From Oscillospiraceae bacterium (GTDB lineage: Bacteria; Bacillota; Clostridia; Oscillospirales; Oscillospiraceae), in contig JAETNP010000011.1 in assembly GCA_021768185.1 (NCBI GenBank), positions 1 through 64,000 on the forward strand: DNA of 64,000 nt. Reading direction: 5' to 3'. This document shows, in pieces, positions 43,920 to 53,544 of this stretch. The notes beneath the pieces are model-generated. The model had not been told where the DNA came from, did no database searches, and was given only the letters and a program-made list of their open reading frames with translations. The first letter of the stretch is position 1. Each line of letters starts with the position of its first letter. The position numbers and the translations under genes are program-made.

Positions 43920-44939
43920 ATGAGGAAGACGAAACTGATTTGCTCCGCTCTCCCCAACATCCCCTGGCAGGACCGTCCCGCGGACTGCGGCGCGCCCCTG
44001 TGGCGGTATCGGGAGAATCCTGTTATTGGCCGGAACCCTCTCCCCGGCGTGGCCCGGATCTTCAACAGCGCCGTCATGCCCTATGAGGGCGCGTTCATCG
44101 GCGTGTTCCGCGGGGAGCAGACCAACGGCATTCCCTACATCTACCTGGGCCGCAGCCAGGACGGCGTCCACTGGGCCTTTGACCGGGAAAAGATCCAATT
44201 CGTTGACAAAGAGGGAAATCCCGCACAGCCCCTCTACGCCTACGACCCCCGGCTGGTGAAGGTGGAGGGCACCTATTATATCATCTGGTGCCAGGACTTC
44301 TACGGCGCGTCCATCGGCATGGCGGAGACGAAAGATTTCCGGACCTTCACCCGGGTCGAAAGCCCCTTCGTCCCCTTCAACCGCAACGCGGTGCTGTTCC
44401 CCCGGAAGGTGAACGGCATGTATACCATGCTCTCCCGTCCCTCCGACTCCGGGCATACGCCCTTCGGCGACATCTTCCTCAGCCAGAGCCCGGATATGGA
44501 GTTCTGGGGCCGCCACCGCCACGTCATGGGCAAGAGCGGAAACTGGTGGGAGAACCTCAAAATCGGCGGCGGCGCGGCCCCCATTGAGACGGACAAGGGC
44601 TGGCTGCTGTTCTACCACGGCGTCACCGGAACCTGCAACGGCTACGTCTATTCCATCGGCGGGGCTATCCTGGACATCAACGAGCCCAGCAGGGTCCTCC
44701 ACCGCTGCAATACCTTCCTGCTGACCCCGGAGGAGTGGTACGAGGAGCGGGGCTTTGTGCCCAACGTGTGCTTCCCCTGCGCCACCCTCCAGGACGGGGA
44801 TACCGGACGCATCGCCGTCTACTACGGCTGCGCCGACAGCTATGTGGGTCTGGCCTTCACCACCGCGGACGAGGTGGTGGACTACATTCTCGCTCACGAC
44901 CAGACCAGCGAATCCGACCGCGAGGTTGGCAAACGGTAA
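43920..44939 (+). CDS. GH130 beta-mannoside phosphorylase (manno-oligosaccharide type)
   Basis: 339 residues, five-bladed propeller typical of GH130. Motifs NPVIGRNPLPGVARIFNSAV, YAYDPRLVKVEGTYYIIWC (with the catalytic Asp) and the phosphate-contacting WWENLKIGGGAAPI/H loop GWLLFYHGV. Family members cleave beta-1,4-mannosides with phosphate to release mannose 1-phosphate. The sequence looks closer to the manno-oligosaccharide phosphorylases than to the longer enzyme encoded at 46123. AAAGGAA site upstream. Confidence 0.9.
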   Translation: MRKTKLICSALPNIPWQDRPADCGAPLWRYRENPVIGRNPLPGVARIFNSAVMPYEGAFIGVFRGEQTNGIPYIYLGRSQDGVHWAFDREKIQFVDKEGNPAQPLYAYDPRLVKVEGTYYIIWCQDFYGASIGMAETKDFRTFTRVESPFVPFNRNAVLFPRKVNGMYTMLSRPSDSGHTPFGDIFLSQSPDMEFWGRHRHVMGKSGNWWENLKIGGGAAPIETDKGWLLFYHGVTGTCNGYVYSIGGAILDINEPSRVLHRCNTFLLTPEEWYEERGFVPNVCFPCATLQDGDTGRIAVYYGCADSYVGLAFTTADEVVDYILAHDQTSESDREVGKR

Positions 44940-44954
44940 GGGAGGGCTTTTTCT

Positions 44955-46136
44955 ATGCAGCGCATCGAGCAAGCCGCCCGCGCCATGCTCACGGACCGTC
45001 TCCTGCCCTTCTGGCAGGCTCTGCGGGACGAGGAGCACGGCGGGTACTACGGCTTCATGGACTTTGACCTGCGCCTTGACAAGCAGGCGGAGAAAGGGTG
45101 CATCCTCAACAGCCGCATTCTCTGGTTCTTTTCGGAGGCCGCCATGACCACCGGGGATGAATCGCTGATCCCCTACGCCCGCCACGCCTGCCGCTTCCTG
45201 ACGGAGAAGTGTCTGGACCGGGAGCAGGGCGGCGTCTACTGGTCCGTCACCTATGACGGCCGGCCCCTGGACACCACCAAGCACACCTACAACCAGGCCT
45301 TTGCCATTTACGCCCTGTCCGCCTACTACCGCCTCACCGGCGAAGCGGAAGCCCTGGCCCTGGCCAAGGACCTGTTCAAACTCATCGAGGCCCGCTGCAC
45401 CGACGCCGGCGGCTATCTGGAGGCATTCACCCGGGACTTCCGGCCCGCCGGCAACGAGAAGCTCAGCGAGAACGGCGTCCTGGCGGAGCGGACCATGAAT
45501 ACGCTGCTCCACGTATTTGAGGGCTATTCCGGCCTGTATCAGGCGGAAAAAATTCCGGAAACCGCCGCCGCCATGGAGCGTATTCTGGACATCTACGCCG
45601 GGAAGGTGTATAATCCGGAATTACAGCGGCAGGAGGTCTTTTTTGACAAAAACTACCGCTCCCTCATCGACCTGACCAGCTACGGCCACGACATCGAGTC
45701 CAGCTGGCTCATCGACTGGGGCTGTTCCCTCCTGGGAAACGATGTTCTGACGGCAAAAATCGCCGCCATTGACAGCGCCCTGGCGGACAGCGTCCTTCGC
45801 GCCGCCTTCAACGGCTCCCTGGCCAACGAGTGCGAGAGGGGCGTTGTGGACGGCCATCGGGTCTGGTGGGTCCAGGCGGAGGCCCTGCTGGGCTTTGTCA
45901 ACGAGTTTATCAAGCATCCGGACCGGACGGACTGCCGGGACGCCGCCGCCAGCCTCTGGCGTTACATCACCGGAAAGGTGGAGGACCGCCGCCCCGGCGG
46001 CGAGTGGTTCTGGCGGCTGGACGAGAATGGGGTCCCCGACCGGGAGAAGCCTGTTGTCGAGCCCTGGAAATGCCCCTACCACAACGGACGGATGTGTATG
46101 GAACTGATAAGGAGGGACCCTGATGTTTTCCTTTGA
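44955..46136 (+). CDS. Cellobiose 2-epimerase (AGE superfamily)
   Basis: 393 residues, alpha6/alpha6 barrel. Conserved [16 protein letters not shown], the catalytic-His segment [29 protein letters not shown] and [15 protein letters not shown] match cellobiose 2-epimerases. The enzyme epimerises the reducing-end glucose or mannose of beta-1,4-disaccharides, turning mannobiose into mannosylglucose, the substrate of the next gene product. The start of that gene overlaps by 14 bases. Confidence 0.92.
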   Translation: MQRIEQAARAMLTDRLLPFWQALRDEEHGGYYGFMDFDLRLDKQAEKGCILNSRILWFFSEAAMTTGDESLIPYARHACRFLTEKCLDREQGGVYWSVTYDGRPLDTTKHTYNQAFAIYALSAYYRLTGEAEALALAKDLFKLIEARCTDAGGYLEAFTRDFRPAGNEKLSENGVLAERTMNTLLHVFEGYSGLYQAEKIPETAAAMERILDIYAGKVYNPELQRQEVFFDKNYRSLIDLTSYGHDIESSWLIDWGCSLLGNDVLTAKIAAIDSALADSVLRAAFNGSLANECERGVVDGHRVWWVQAEALLGFVNEFIKHPDRTDCRDAAASLWRYITGKVEDRRPGGEWFWRLDENGVPDREKPVVEPWKCPYHNGRMCMELIRRDPDVFL

Positions 46137-47307
46137 GACCGCCCTTGCCCGGGAGAACGCCCGGTACGAAACGATCATCAACCGCAAGAACCGCCCCAGC
46201 GATTTTTATAACGGCGTCTACACCCGCTGGGAGTACCCGGTGCTGACCCGCGAGCACGCCCCGGTGATCTGGCGGTACGACCTGAACCCCGAAACCAACC
46301 CCTATTTCATGGAGCGCCTGGGGGTCAACGCGGTGTTCAACGCCGGGGCCATCAAGCTGAATGGGAAATACTATCTGGTGGCCCGGGTGGAGGGCAACGA
46401 CCGGAAGAGCTTCTTCGCCGTAGCGGAGAGCGAGAGCCCTGTGGAGGGCTTCCGGTTCTGGGACTATCCCCTCCAACTGCCGGACACCTGCCCCGAGGAG
46501 ACCAACGTCTACGATATGCGCCTGACCCGCCACGAGGATGGCTGGATCTACGGCGTGTTCTGCTCCGAGAGCAAGGATCCCGCCAATCCCGACCTCTCCG
46601 CCGCCGTGGCGGCGGCGGGCATCGTGCGCACCAGGGACCTGAAAACCTGGGAGCGCCTGCCCAATCTGGTGACCCGGGAGAGCCCCCAGCAGCGCAACGT
46701 CTGCCTCCTGCCGGAGTTCGTGGAGGGGAAATACGCCTTCTTCACCCGCCCCATGGACGGCTTCATCGACACCGGCAGCGGCGGCGGCATCGGCTTCGGC
46801 CTCTGCGAGGACATCACCCATCCGGTGATCGGCCACGAGCGCATCACCAGCAAGCGGAAGTACCACACCATCACCGAATCCAAGAACGGCGCGGGAGCGG
46901 TACCCATCAAGACAGAGGCCGGCTGGCTCCACATCGCCCACGGCGTGCGAAACACCGCCGCCGGGCTGCGGTACGTGGTCTACGTGTTCCTCACCGCCCT
47001 GGAGAATCCCTCCCAGGTCATCGCCGAGCCCTCCGGCTTCCTCATCGCCCCCCGCTGGGACGAGCGGACCGGGGACGTCAGCAACGTGGTCTTCACCAAT
47101 GGGGCCATCGTGGACGACGACGGAAGCCTCTACATCTACTACGCCTCCGCCGACACCCGCCTCCACGTGGCCTCCACCACGGTGGACCGCCTGGTGGACT
47201 TCGCCCTCCATACCCCCACCGATCCCATGCGCTCGGCGGCCTGCGTGGCCCAGCGGTGCGAGCTGGTGGCAAAGAATCTGGCCTATCTGCGGGGCGAAAA
47301 GCTGTGA
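46123..47307 (+). CDS. 4-O-beta-mannosylglucose phosphorylase (GH130)
   Basis: 394 residues, the usual length for mannosylglucose phosphorylase. [60 protein letters not shown] (with the catalytic Asp) and [20 protein letters not shown] are hallmarks. It splits mannosyl-1,4-glucose with phosphate into mannose 1-phosphate and glucose. With the epimerase upstream it gives a complete intracellular mannobiose pathway. Confidence 0.93.
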   Translation: MFSFETALARENARYETIINRKNRPSDFYNGVYTRWEYPVLTREHAPVIWRYDLNPETNPYFMERLGVNAVFNAGAIKLNGKYYLVARVEGNDRKSFFAVAESESPVEGFRFWDYPLQLPDTCPEETNVYDMRLTRHEDGWIYGVFCSESKDPANPDLSAAVAAAGIVRTRDLKTWERLPNLVTRESPQQRNVCLLPEFVEGKYAFFTRPMDGFIDTGSGGGIGFGLCEDITHPVIGHERITSKRKYHTITESKNGAGAVPIKTEAGWLHIAHGVRNTAAGLRYVVYVFLTALENPSQVIAEPSGFLIAPRWDERTGDVSNVVFTNGAIVDDDGSLYIYYASADTRLHVASTTVDRLVDFALHTPTDPMRSAACVAQRCELVAKNLAYLRGEKL

Positions 47308-48743
47308 AGCTCACATTAGCCGCCCTGTTTGGCGATGGAATGGTCCTCCAGCGGGACACGCCCATCCCCTTCTGGGGGACGGCTCCCGCTGGAAAGACCG
47401 TGACGGTCTCCCTCTCCGGCCTGACCGCGGGGACCAGGGCCGGGGCGGACGGCCGCTGGCGGGTCGATCTGCCTCCGCTCCCGGCGGGAGGCCCCTATGT
47501 GCTTGCCGTCTCCTGCGGCAGGGAGACGCTGCGGCGGACCGGCGTTTACCTCGGCGAGGTCTGGCTGGCGGGAGGCCAAAGCAATATGGAACTGCCCCTC
47601 TCCCGGTCCGAAAATGGGGAGGAGGCCGTCCGGAACAGCGAGAATCCCCGGCTGCATGTCTGCACGATCCCCCGGGCGACCCAGGAGCCGCCGGAGGAGC
47701 TGTCCTGGACCGCCGTGGGCCCTGCCTCCGCCGGGGAGCTGTCCGCCGTGGCTTACTATGCCGGACGGACGCTGACGGAGTACCTGCCGGACGTCCATGT
47801 GGGCGTTATCGTCTGCTGCTGGGGAGCGACCTATGCCCACTGCTGGATCAGCCGGGAGGCCCTGCTGGAATTTCCGGAGGGCGCGAAGCGGGTAAGGGAT
47901 TATGACGAGCGGATCGGCGATAAGCCGGACGCCGTGTTCCAGCGGGAGCAGGCGGACTATCAGACGGCGCTGGACGTCTGGAACGCCTGTCCGGAGGGCC
48001 CATACCCCTGGCCTCCCCCGGCGGGGCGGGCCAGCTTCCACTGTCCCGGAAACCTGTACCGCGCCATGGTCAAGCCCCTGGCTCCCTACGCCCTCCGGGG
48101 CTTCTGGTACTACCAGGGGGAGCAGGACGAGGAATGGCCGGAGGACTACTATGCCCTGCTGACCCGCCTCATCCGGCTCTGGCGGCGGGACTGGGAGGAT
48201 GAAGAAAAACCCTTCCTCCTCGTGCAGCTGCCTATGTATATCAGCAAAGAGGATGCCGCTTCCGGCGACCCCATGCGCTGGCCCGTTCTCCGCAAGGCCC
48301 AGGCGGACGCCGCCCGGGACCTGCCGGGCGTGGAGATTGCCGTCCTGGCGGACTGCGGCGAATTTGACAACATCCACCCTACCGATAAACGCACCCCCGG
48401 AACCCGCCTGGGCCTGCTGGTCCTGGAAGCCGTGTACCGTCAGCCGGCGGCCGGACGGTCTCCGGTGTGTACCTCCGCCCGGCGGGAGGGCGGCGCCGTA
48501 TTGCTCCGCTTCGCCCATACCGGCGGCGGACTGACGCTGACCGGCGGAGGTTTTCAGCTGGCGGGCGCGGACGGCGTATTTTATGACGCGAACGCTGAAA
48601 TCGCCGCTCCGGACGCCGTCCGGGTGAGCGCTCCCGGCGTTCCCGCGCCGGAGACGGTGCGTTACGCCTGGTACAGCTACGGCCCCGCGGGGCTCCATGG
48701 CGGGACCGGCCTTGCCGCCGCGCCGCTGGAGATCCATCTGTAA
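47304..48743 (+). CDS. Sialate-O-acetylesterase-like SGNH esterase
   Basis: 479 residues from GTG 47304, whose GTGA overlaps the stop of the phosphorylase. SGNH motifs: GQSNMELPL with the catalytic Ser, [14 protein letters not shown], and [13 protein letters not shown] with the catalytic Asp and His. No signal peptide, so cytosolic. In a manno-oligosaccharide operon its natural role would be removal of acetyl groups from imported acetylated oligosaccharides; this is inferred from context. Confidence 0.85.
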   Translation: MKLTLAALFGDGMVLQRDTPIPFWGTAPAGKTVTVSLSGLTAGTRAGADGRWRVDLPPLPAGGPYVLAVSCGRETLRRTGVYLGEVWLAGGQSNMELPLSRSENGEEAVRNSENPRLHVCTIPRATQEPPEELSWTAVGPASAGELSAVAYYAGRTLTEYLPDVHVGVIVCCWGATYAHCWISREALLEFPEGAKRVRDYDERIGDKPDAVFQREQADYQTALDVWNACPEGPYPWPPPAGRASFHCPGNLYRAMVKPLAPYALRGFWYYQGEQDEEWPEDYYALLTRLIRLWRRDWEDEEKPFLLVQLPMYISKEDAASGDPMRWPVLRKAQADAARDLPGVEIAVLADCGEFDNIHPTDKRTPGTRLGLLVLEAVYRQPAAGRSPVCTSARREGGAVLLRFAHTGGGLTLTGGGFQLAGADGVFYDANAEIAAPDAVRVSAPGVPAPETVRYAWYSYGPAGLHGGTGLAAAPLEIHL

Positions 48744-48761
48744 GCAGAAAGGGAGACAGGT

Positions 48762-49418
48762 ATGTCAAAACGTCCCATCCCCAGAGAAATGCCCGAAAAC
48801 ATGACGCCCCAGCAGCGCCGGGACAACTGGTGGCGGTACCACTGGCTCCATGTCCTGATCGCGGTGCTGGCGGTGATCCTTCTCTGCGGCATCGCCTGGG
48901 AGCGCCTGAACAAGGTGAACGCCGACTGCTCCGTAGCTCTGGTGACCCGCTACGCGGCCACCCCGGACGAGATCGCCTCCCTGCAAGCCGCGCTGGAGAG
49001 GGCCGCTCCGGACTTTAACGGCGACGGCGAGGTCCACGTGGCCGTCAATGCCATCCAGATCGACTACGCCTCCACCGCCATGGACGACGCCGCCATCCAG
49101 GTGATGACCACCAACCTGGATAAGCTGAACGCCGACTTCTACACCCGCCAGAGCGGCATTTTCCTTCTGGACGACCCGGAGAGCTTTCAGACCAACCACG
49201 ACGCCCTCAGTTACCTGGACGGCTCCACGCCGCCGGAGGGCTCCGTGGACTGGGAGAATATGACCCGTCCCCTTTCGGACTGGGAGGGAGCGGCGGAGGT
49301 GGACTGGGACAACTGCCTCCCTGACACACTGTACTTTGCCCGCAGGATGATCCCGACGGAGGCGGACGAGAACGCCTTCGCGGGGGCTCAGGCCCTCTGG
49401 GCGGCCCTCTTTGACTGA
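48762..49418 (+). CDS. Membrane-anchored protein, unknown
   Basis: 218 residues. Basic, Arg/Trp-rich N-terminus, one membrane segment (about 28-47: WLHVLIAVLAVILLCGIAW), then an acidic extracellular-type domain of about 170 residues. No family recognised. GGGAG site. Similar small membrane proteins often follow sugar ABC operons in this group, but the role is unknown. Confidence 0.75.
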   Translation: MSKRPIPREMPENMTPQQRRDNWWRYHWLHVLIAVLAVILLCGIAWERLNKVNADCSVALVTRYAATPDEIASLQAALERAAPDFNGDGEVHVAVNAIQIDYASTAMDDAAIQVMTTNLDKLNADFYTRQSGIFLLDDPESFQTNHDALSYLDGSTPPEGSVDWENMTRPLSDWEGAAEVDWDNCLPDTLYFARRMIPTEADENAFAGAQALWAALFD

Positions 49419-49442
49419 CCGCGTGGAAAGGAGCGTACCACC

Positions 49443-50198
49443 ATGGGATTTCTTCCGAATTATGACCGCGAGGGACCCGGCGTGCCGCCGGACACCCCCC
49501 GCAAAACCGGCTTCCCCCGCTTCTGGGAGATGCTGACACGGGACTTCTGGGATGTGTTCCGGGCGGGATTTCTGGCGCTGGTGGGATGTGTGCCCTTTTT
49601 GGCGGGTACGGCATTTTCCCTTTACTCCCATGTGCTGATCTTCGCTCCTGTCTTCGGCTTCATCGGCGGAGCGCTGGCGGGGCCGGAGCTGTGCGGATTG
49701 GCGGATACCATCCTGCGGGGACTGCGGGATGAGCCGGGCTTCTGGTGGCACATCTACCGCCGGGCCTGGAAGCGCAGCGCCAAAGCGGCCCTTCTGCCGG
49801 GCGCTGTGGGGGGCAGTCTGCTGGCTGTTCAGGTATTCCTGCTCTTCCACGCCGGAGCGCTCCAGCTGAGCACGGCCATGGGGGCGGGGCTTGTCGCGGG
49901 GGCGCTGGTGGTATTGGCGCTGTCGCTGTACCTGTGGCCTCAGCTGGCCTTGATGGAGCTGTCTTTCGGGCAGATGCTGAAAAACGGAGTGCTGCTGTGC
50001 ATCGGCCAGCTGCCAAGGACTCTGTCGGCGCTGGCAATCATGGGCGGCTACTGGGGGCTGGTGCTGCGGTTCTTCCCGCTGGCGGTGACGCTGCTGCCCT
50101 TTACCAACTTCTGGATCCCGGCCCTTCCGGCGCTGTTCCTGATCTATCCGGGGATTGATGGGAATTTCCGGGTGGAGGAACGGCTGGAGGGGCGGTAG
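49443..50198 (+). CDS. YesL/DUF624-like multi-pass membrane protein
   Basis: 251 residues with five or six membrane segments (first at about 40-65). The motif RAWKRSAKAALLPGAVGG between segments, and overall layout, recall the DUF624 (YesL) family that commonly accompanies oligosaccharide ABC transporters. Last gene of the operon, followed by a terminator. AAAGGAG precedes the ATG. Confidence 0.7.
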   Translation: MGFLPNYDREGPGVPPDTPRKTGFPRFWEMLTRDFWDVFRAGFLALVGCVPFLAGTAFSLYSHVLIFAPVFGFIGGALAGPELCGLADTILRGLRDEPGFWWHIYRRAWKRSAKAALLPGAVGGSLLAVQVFLLFHAGALQLSTAMGAGLVAGALVVLALSLYLWPQLALMELSFGQMLKNGVLLCIGQLPRTLSALAIMGGYWGLVLRFFPLAVTLLPFTNFWIPALPALFLIYPGIDGNFRVEERLEGR

Positions 50199-50220
50199 GC
50201 GGCGCACACGAGCCGCTGAA

Positions 50221-50256
50221 CGAAACCCGCCGCAGTGAAGACTGCGGCGGGTTTCG
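50221..50256 (+). terminator. Terminator of the mannoside operon
   Basis: 16-base perfect stem, CGAAACCCGCCGCAGT (50221-50236) with 50241-50256, with an internal TTT on the outer arm. Could serve both strands. Confidence 0.8.
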
Positions 50257-50313
50257 GTTCCAATGACGGTCCGGCGGCGCACGCGCCGCCAAGCGCTTTT
50301 TGACGCAAAAGTA

Positions 50314-50835
50314 TTACAGGCAGGCAGCCGACGCCCTGCGTACTGCTCCGCAGGCGATTTTTGTGCCGGAATTGCCGGACGGCTGGGTCGTAAAGTCATC
50401 GGGATGGTCGTGGATGATAACGGTTCTTCCGATGATCTCGTTTACGGAAAACCGATTGGTGAAAAACAGGGAGAGCGCAAATCCGTCGTTTCCGAACAGC
50501 GGCGGCAGGTCCCCGGCGTGGTGCGGATGTTCACAGTCCCTCGGGTTGTAATGGGACATGGCGTCGGCAAAGGGATCGTCCATATTACCCGCGCAGTCGG
50601 TCCCCTTGTGGATATGAAACCCGAAGATACGCTCCCGGCAGGGAACTTTGGAATGGGGCAGGCCATGGATTTCAGCCAGGACGATGACGCCTTCGCTGAT
50701 TTGGTAGAATCGCACCGTGCCCGATATATCCGGGTAAGTTTCACTGCCTGCAATTTTTGCCGCCGCTTGCGGACAGCTGCGCAGAACGGAAAGAAGATGG
50801 ATCTTTGAGCTGCCGCAAGGTGAATGCTGATTCAT
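50314..50835 (-). CDS. sodC: Cu/Zn superoxide dismutase
   Basis: 173 residues. Metal ligands visible in FGFHIHKGTDCAGN and PHHAGDLPPLF, the late HDHPDDFTTQPSGNSG loop, and the C-terminal KIACGAV; two cysteines positioned for the family disulfide. No signal peptide, unlike most bacterial SodC, so cytosolic or leaderless. Converts superoxide to oxygen and peroxide. AAGGAG precedes the ATG. Confidence 0.92.
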   Translation of the reverse strand: MNQHSPCGSSKIHLLSVLRSCPQAAAKIAGSETYPDISGTVRFYQISEGVIVLAEIHGLPHSKVPCRERIFGFHIHKGTDCAGNMDDPFADAMSHYNPRDCEHPHHAGDLPPLFGNDGFALSLFFTNRFSVNEIIGRTVIIHDHPDDFTTQPSGNSGTKIACGAVRRASAACL

Positions 50836-51136
50836 AAAAAATACTCCTTATACACCAATTCATCAAATCTCCCATAAAAAGCATACTTTCGCCATCCTCC
50901 GGCCGCCTGACGCCGGGCAGGAATTCAGGAAAAACTTTCAAGTCAAGAGATGCACGATGAACATTTGCCGGCGCTGGGGCGGGAGCGGGGCGCTCCGCAG
51001 CGCCGCACCAGGGCATTCTATGTATCCGCCGGCCAACAGGTTCCCGACGGAACCGGACTGCGCCGGATTTCATAGGCGGAAACGGTGTAAAGACGAAGGG
51101 CTGGATAAGCGGCCGCCATGCTGCGGCGCAGAATTT
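50836..51136. other. Intergenic stretch without identified feature
   Basis: No ORF with a ribosome site. It has a GGGCGGGAGCGGGGCGCTCC/GCAGCGCC-type GC block and is otherwise featureless to me. Confidence 0.5.
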
Positions 51137-51559
51137 TTAACGCAGCAGCGGCATACTCCCAGTCAGCTTGTTGACCTTTTTCTTTGGGCCGCAGATCGCA
51201 ACGCCGAAATATTGCAGGGCGCTTTCGGGAACATGGCCCATCTTCTCAATAAATTCGTCGTAGGTCCTGCACCCTTGGGCCAGGTCAGAGAAGTCCACTG
51301 CCGTCAAATCCTGAAAGTCCGGCTGGTAGAGCTTTTCCCGTATCCGCTTGATAACTTCCGGCGAACCCTGCAGAATCGGTATGGGAAATTCGATAATACC
51401 AAGATGCTTGCTGCCGCTCTGGTCGGTAACGTCGGCCCCTACCACCTCCGGCATTTTCTTTCCCAGGGTGATCCCCATGATTGCCGCCGTGTTTGCGACC
51501 ATACCCAGGGGCAGGCTCTCGTCAATGATCATGACACACTTTTCATTTTGCCGGTCCAT
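51137..51559 (-). CDS. DUF2000 protein
   Basis: 140 residues. N-terminal CVMIIDESLPLGMVANTAA and GITLGKKMPEVVGADV are the DUF2000 signature; this fold is peptidyl-tRNA-hydrolase-like, with function unknown. Its start overlaps the end of the EamA gene by 17 bases. Last gene of the AraC-EamA-DUF2000 operon. Confidence 0.88.
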   Translation of the reverse strand: MDRQNEKCVMIIDESLPLGMVANTAAIMGITLGKKMPEVVGADVTDQSGSKHLGIIEFPIPILQGSPEVIKRIREKLYQPDFQDLTAVDFSDLAQGCRTYDEFIEKMGHVPESALQYFGVAICGPKKKVNKLTGSMPLLR

Positions 51560-52451
51560 TTTGTTTTGCCTCTTTCCTCAAAAACAGTTTGCTCTCTGAC
51601 AGGAACAGGCCCGCCAGCGTCAGCGCCGTCCCGGCAGCAGCCAGGGCGGTGATTTTCTCGTGAAGGATAACGGCAGAAGCTGCCGCCGTAATCACAGGGA
51701 CCATGTAGATATAAACGCATGTTTTGACCGCGCCCAGCGTCTTGACCGCAAAGTTCCAGGTGACGAAGCACAGGGCCGACGCCCCCAGCCCCAGGAAGAG
51801 GATGCTGAACAGGTACAGGGGATTTGTAAACCTTGCCAATTCCAGCTTGAAGTCAAACAGGAATAGGGTCGGGAGCATGAACAGGATGCCGTAGCAGAAT
51901 ATCCGCCGGGTGGCGAGGATCGTGCGGCAGCCGCTGATCTTCTTTGTCAGTACGGAATAGCAGGCCCAAATCAGCGCGGCCAGCAGGGCCAGCAAGTCCC
52001 CGATGGGGTTCAGTTCCAGCTTGGAGCCATTGAAGCTGATAAGAGCGACTCCGGCCATCGCGGCAGCAAAGCCGATAAAAAAGCTGACGCGGGGCTTTTC
52101 CTCTTTCAGAAACAGGTGGGATAGGATCGCCGTGAAAAACGGAGCTGTGGAAATAATCACCCCGACATTGGAAGCCATTGTGTATGTGAGCGCGATATTT
52201 TCCGCCAGGTAGTAAAGGCATACCCCGCACAGGCCCGCTGCGGCAAAGGTCAGCTCCTGCCGCCTGCTTGTTCCTTTCAAAGGTTTGGGATAAACAGCCA
52301 ACAGGGCCAGCAGCCCTATAACAAAGCGGAAGAACAGTATCTCTGCCGGCTGGAAGTCAGCCAGCAGGATTTTGGTGTAGATAAAGGCCGTTCCCCAGAT
52401 GATGATCGTGAGCAGGGCGGAGAAATGTCCCGCTGTACTACCGCCCCTCAT
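51543..52451 (-). CDS. EamA/DMT-family transporter
   Basis: 302 residues from MRGGSTAGHFSALLTIIIWG. Ten membrane segments in two EamA repeats (IIIWGTAFIYTKILL; ALLAALIWACYSVLTKKISG). Drug/metabolite or amino acid exporter; substrate unknown. Start overlaps the AraC gene by 14 bases, so it is translationally coupled and probably the target of that regulator. Confidence 0.9.
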   Translation of the reverse strand: MRGGSTAGHFSALLTIIIWGTAFIYTKILLADFQPAEILFFRFVIGLLALLAVYPKPLKGTSRRQELTFAAAGLCGVCLYYLAENIALTYTMASNVGVIISTAPFFTAILSHLFLKEEKPRVSFFIGFAAAMAGVALISFNGSKLELNPIGDLLALLAALIWACYSVLTKKISGCRTILATRRIFCYGILFMLPTLFLFDFKLELARFTNPLYLFSILFLGLGASALCFVTWNFAVKTLGAVKTCVYIYMVPVITAAASAVILHEKITALAAAGTALTLAGLFLSESKLFLRKEAKQNGPAK

Positions 52452-53277
52452 GCGGCGCTTCCTCCGTATCCTTGAATATATCCCGATAGATACCGGGGGC
52501 CAATCCGATAAACCGGCTGAAATAGTTGGTGAAGTGGCTCTGGTCGGAGAAGCCGGTATGCAGCGCCGCCTCAACGGGGGGAACGCCCTGTTCCAAGAGC
52601 TTTTTCGCTTTGCCGATACGAATGTTTTCCAGGTAGCTGTAAGGCGTAACGCCCTTTGAACGGGCAAAAGCCCGGAGCAGGGTGGATTTGCTCAAGCCGG
52701 CGCAGCGGCAGATCTGATCCAAGCGAATCCGCTCGGCATAGTGCTGTTCCATAAAGGCACAGGCTTTTTCAATTTCATCCCGACACTCCGGGACGCAGCT
52801 CTCAAAGGGCTGACCATATTGCTGGATCAGCCGGGAAATCAGGAGCAGCAGAGTTTCCTCTTTCCCCAATTCACCGGAGCCTTTCATCACCAGCTCATGG
52901 AGCGGGCGCAGACAGCAGGTGACTTCTTCATCAAAGATCACGTTCCGGGAAAATCCGGGCAGTTCCCGTCTGCCCGCAGCTTCCTCCGCTAAATCCAGCA
53001 TGACCTCCTTGGTGATGTTGAAGCCCCGGTAATCCAGCGTGCCGCCGTCACTCTGGACGCAGGCGTGGCTGTCGCCTGGGTTGAACAGGAGAACATTGCC
53101 CTTTGCGATGACGTGCTCCTGATTTTTGCAGGACAGGACACGCTCCCCGTCATCTATAAACCCGATCACATAGTATTCATGGAAATGGTTCGGGAATGGC
53201 TGTACGATTCCCTCAAAACGATACGCCTCAATGTGCAGCTCGTCATCATAGACCACCGTTCTTACCTCTTTTTTCAT
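52438..53277 (-). CDS. AraC-family regulator
   Basis: 279 residues from MKKEVRTVVYDDELH; AAGGAGG precedes this ATG. N-terminal cupin effector domain (PFPNHFHEYYVIGFIDDGER) and two C-terminal HTH motifs (IRLDQICRCAGLSKSTLLRA, VEAALHTGFSDQSHFTNYFS). First gene of a three-gene operon with an exporter; an intact -10 TATAAT (53303-53308) with a poor -35 suggests activator control. Confidence 0.92.
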   Translation of the reverse strand: MKKEVRTVVYDDELHIEAYRFEGIVQPFPNHFHEYYVIGFIDDGERVLSCKNQEHVIAKGNVLLFNPGDSHACVQSDGGTLDYRGFNITKEVMLDLAEEAAGRRELPGFSRNVIFDEEVTCCLRPLHELVMKGSGELGKEETLLLLISRLIQQYGQPFESCVPECRDEIEKACAFMEQHYAERIRLDQICRCAGLSKSTLLRAFARSKGVTPYSYLENIRIGKAKKLLEQGVPPVEAALHTGFSDQSHFTNYFSRFIGLAPGIYRDIFKDTEEAPHEGR

Positions 53278-53463
53278 ACGGTTTTCCTCCTTGACGATGC
53301 CTATTATACCAGATGGATTTTCTGCTGGCTTGTAAAATATCTTCATTTTGCGCGCAGCGGAGCAAACGGCGCAGTCAAATCAGCCGGCCGGGAGGAGATT
53401 CCCCGGGTTCGGCCCGCTGCGCCGCTCACGTCCGGCATGTCCGCGTTCTTCCAGAATCCGGGT

Positions 53464-53492
53464 TTGCTTTCCTGCCGGTTTTGTGATAAACT
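53464..53492 (+). promoter_or_regulatory. Promoter of the acyltransferase operon
   Basis: TTGCTT (53464-53469), 17 bases, TAAACT (53487-53492). Confidence 0.6.
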
Positions 53493-53544
53493 GGTATCAA
53501 TACCTGCCGGAAGTGTGTTGACCGGCGGGAGGAAGGGGAGAACT

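Noticed and set aside
42948-45512. 854-codon frame antisense to the permease, GH130 and epimerase genes
   Set aside because: Crosses several confident genes on the other strand and has an unlikely composition.
50741-51073. 110-codon frame overlapping the start of sodC
   Set aside because: Overlaps sodC in another frame on the same strand, lacks a ribosome site and has no recognisable features.
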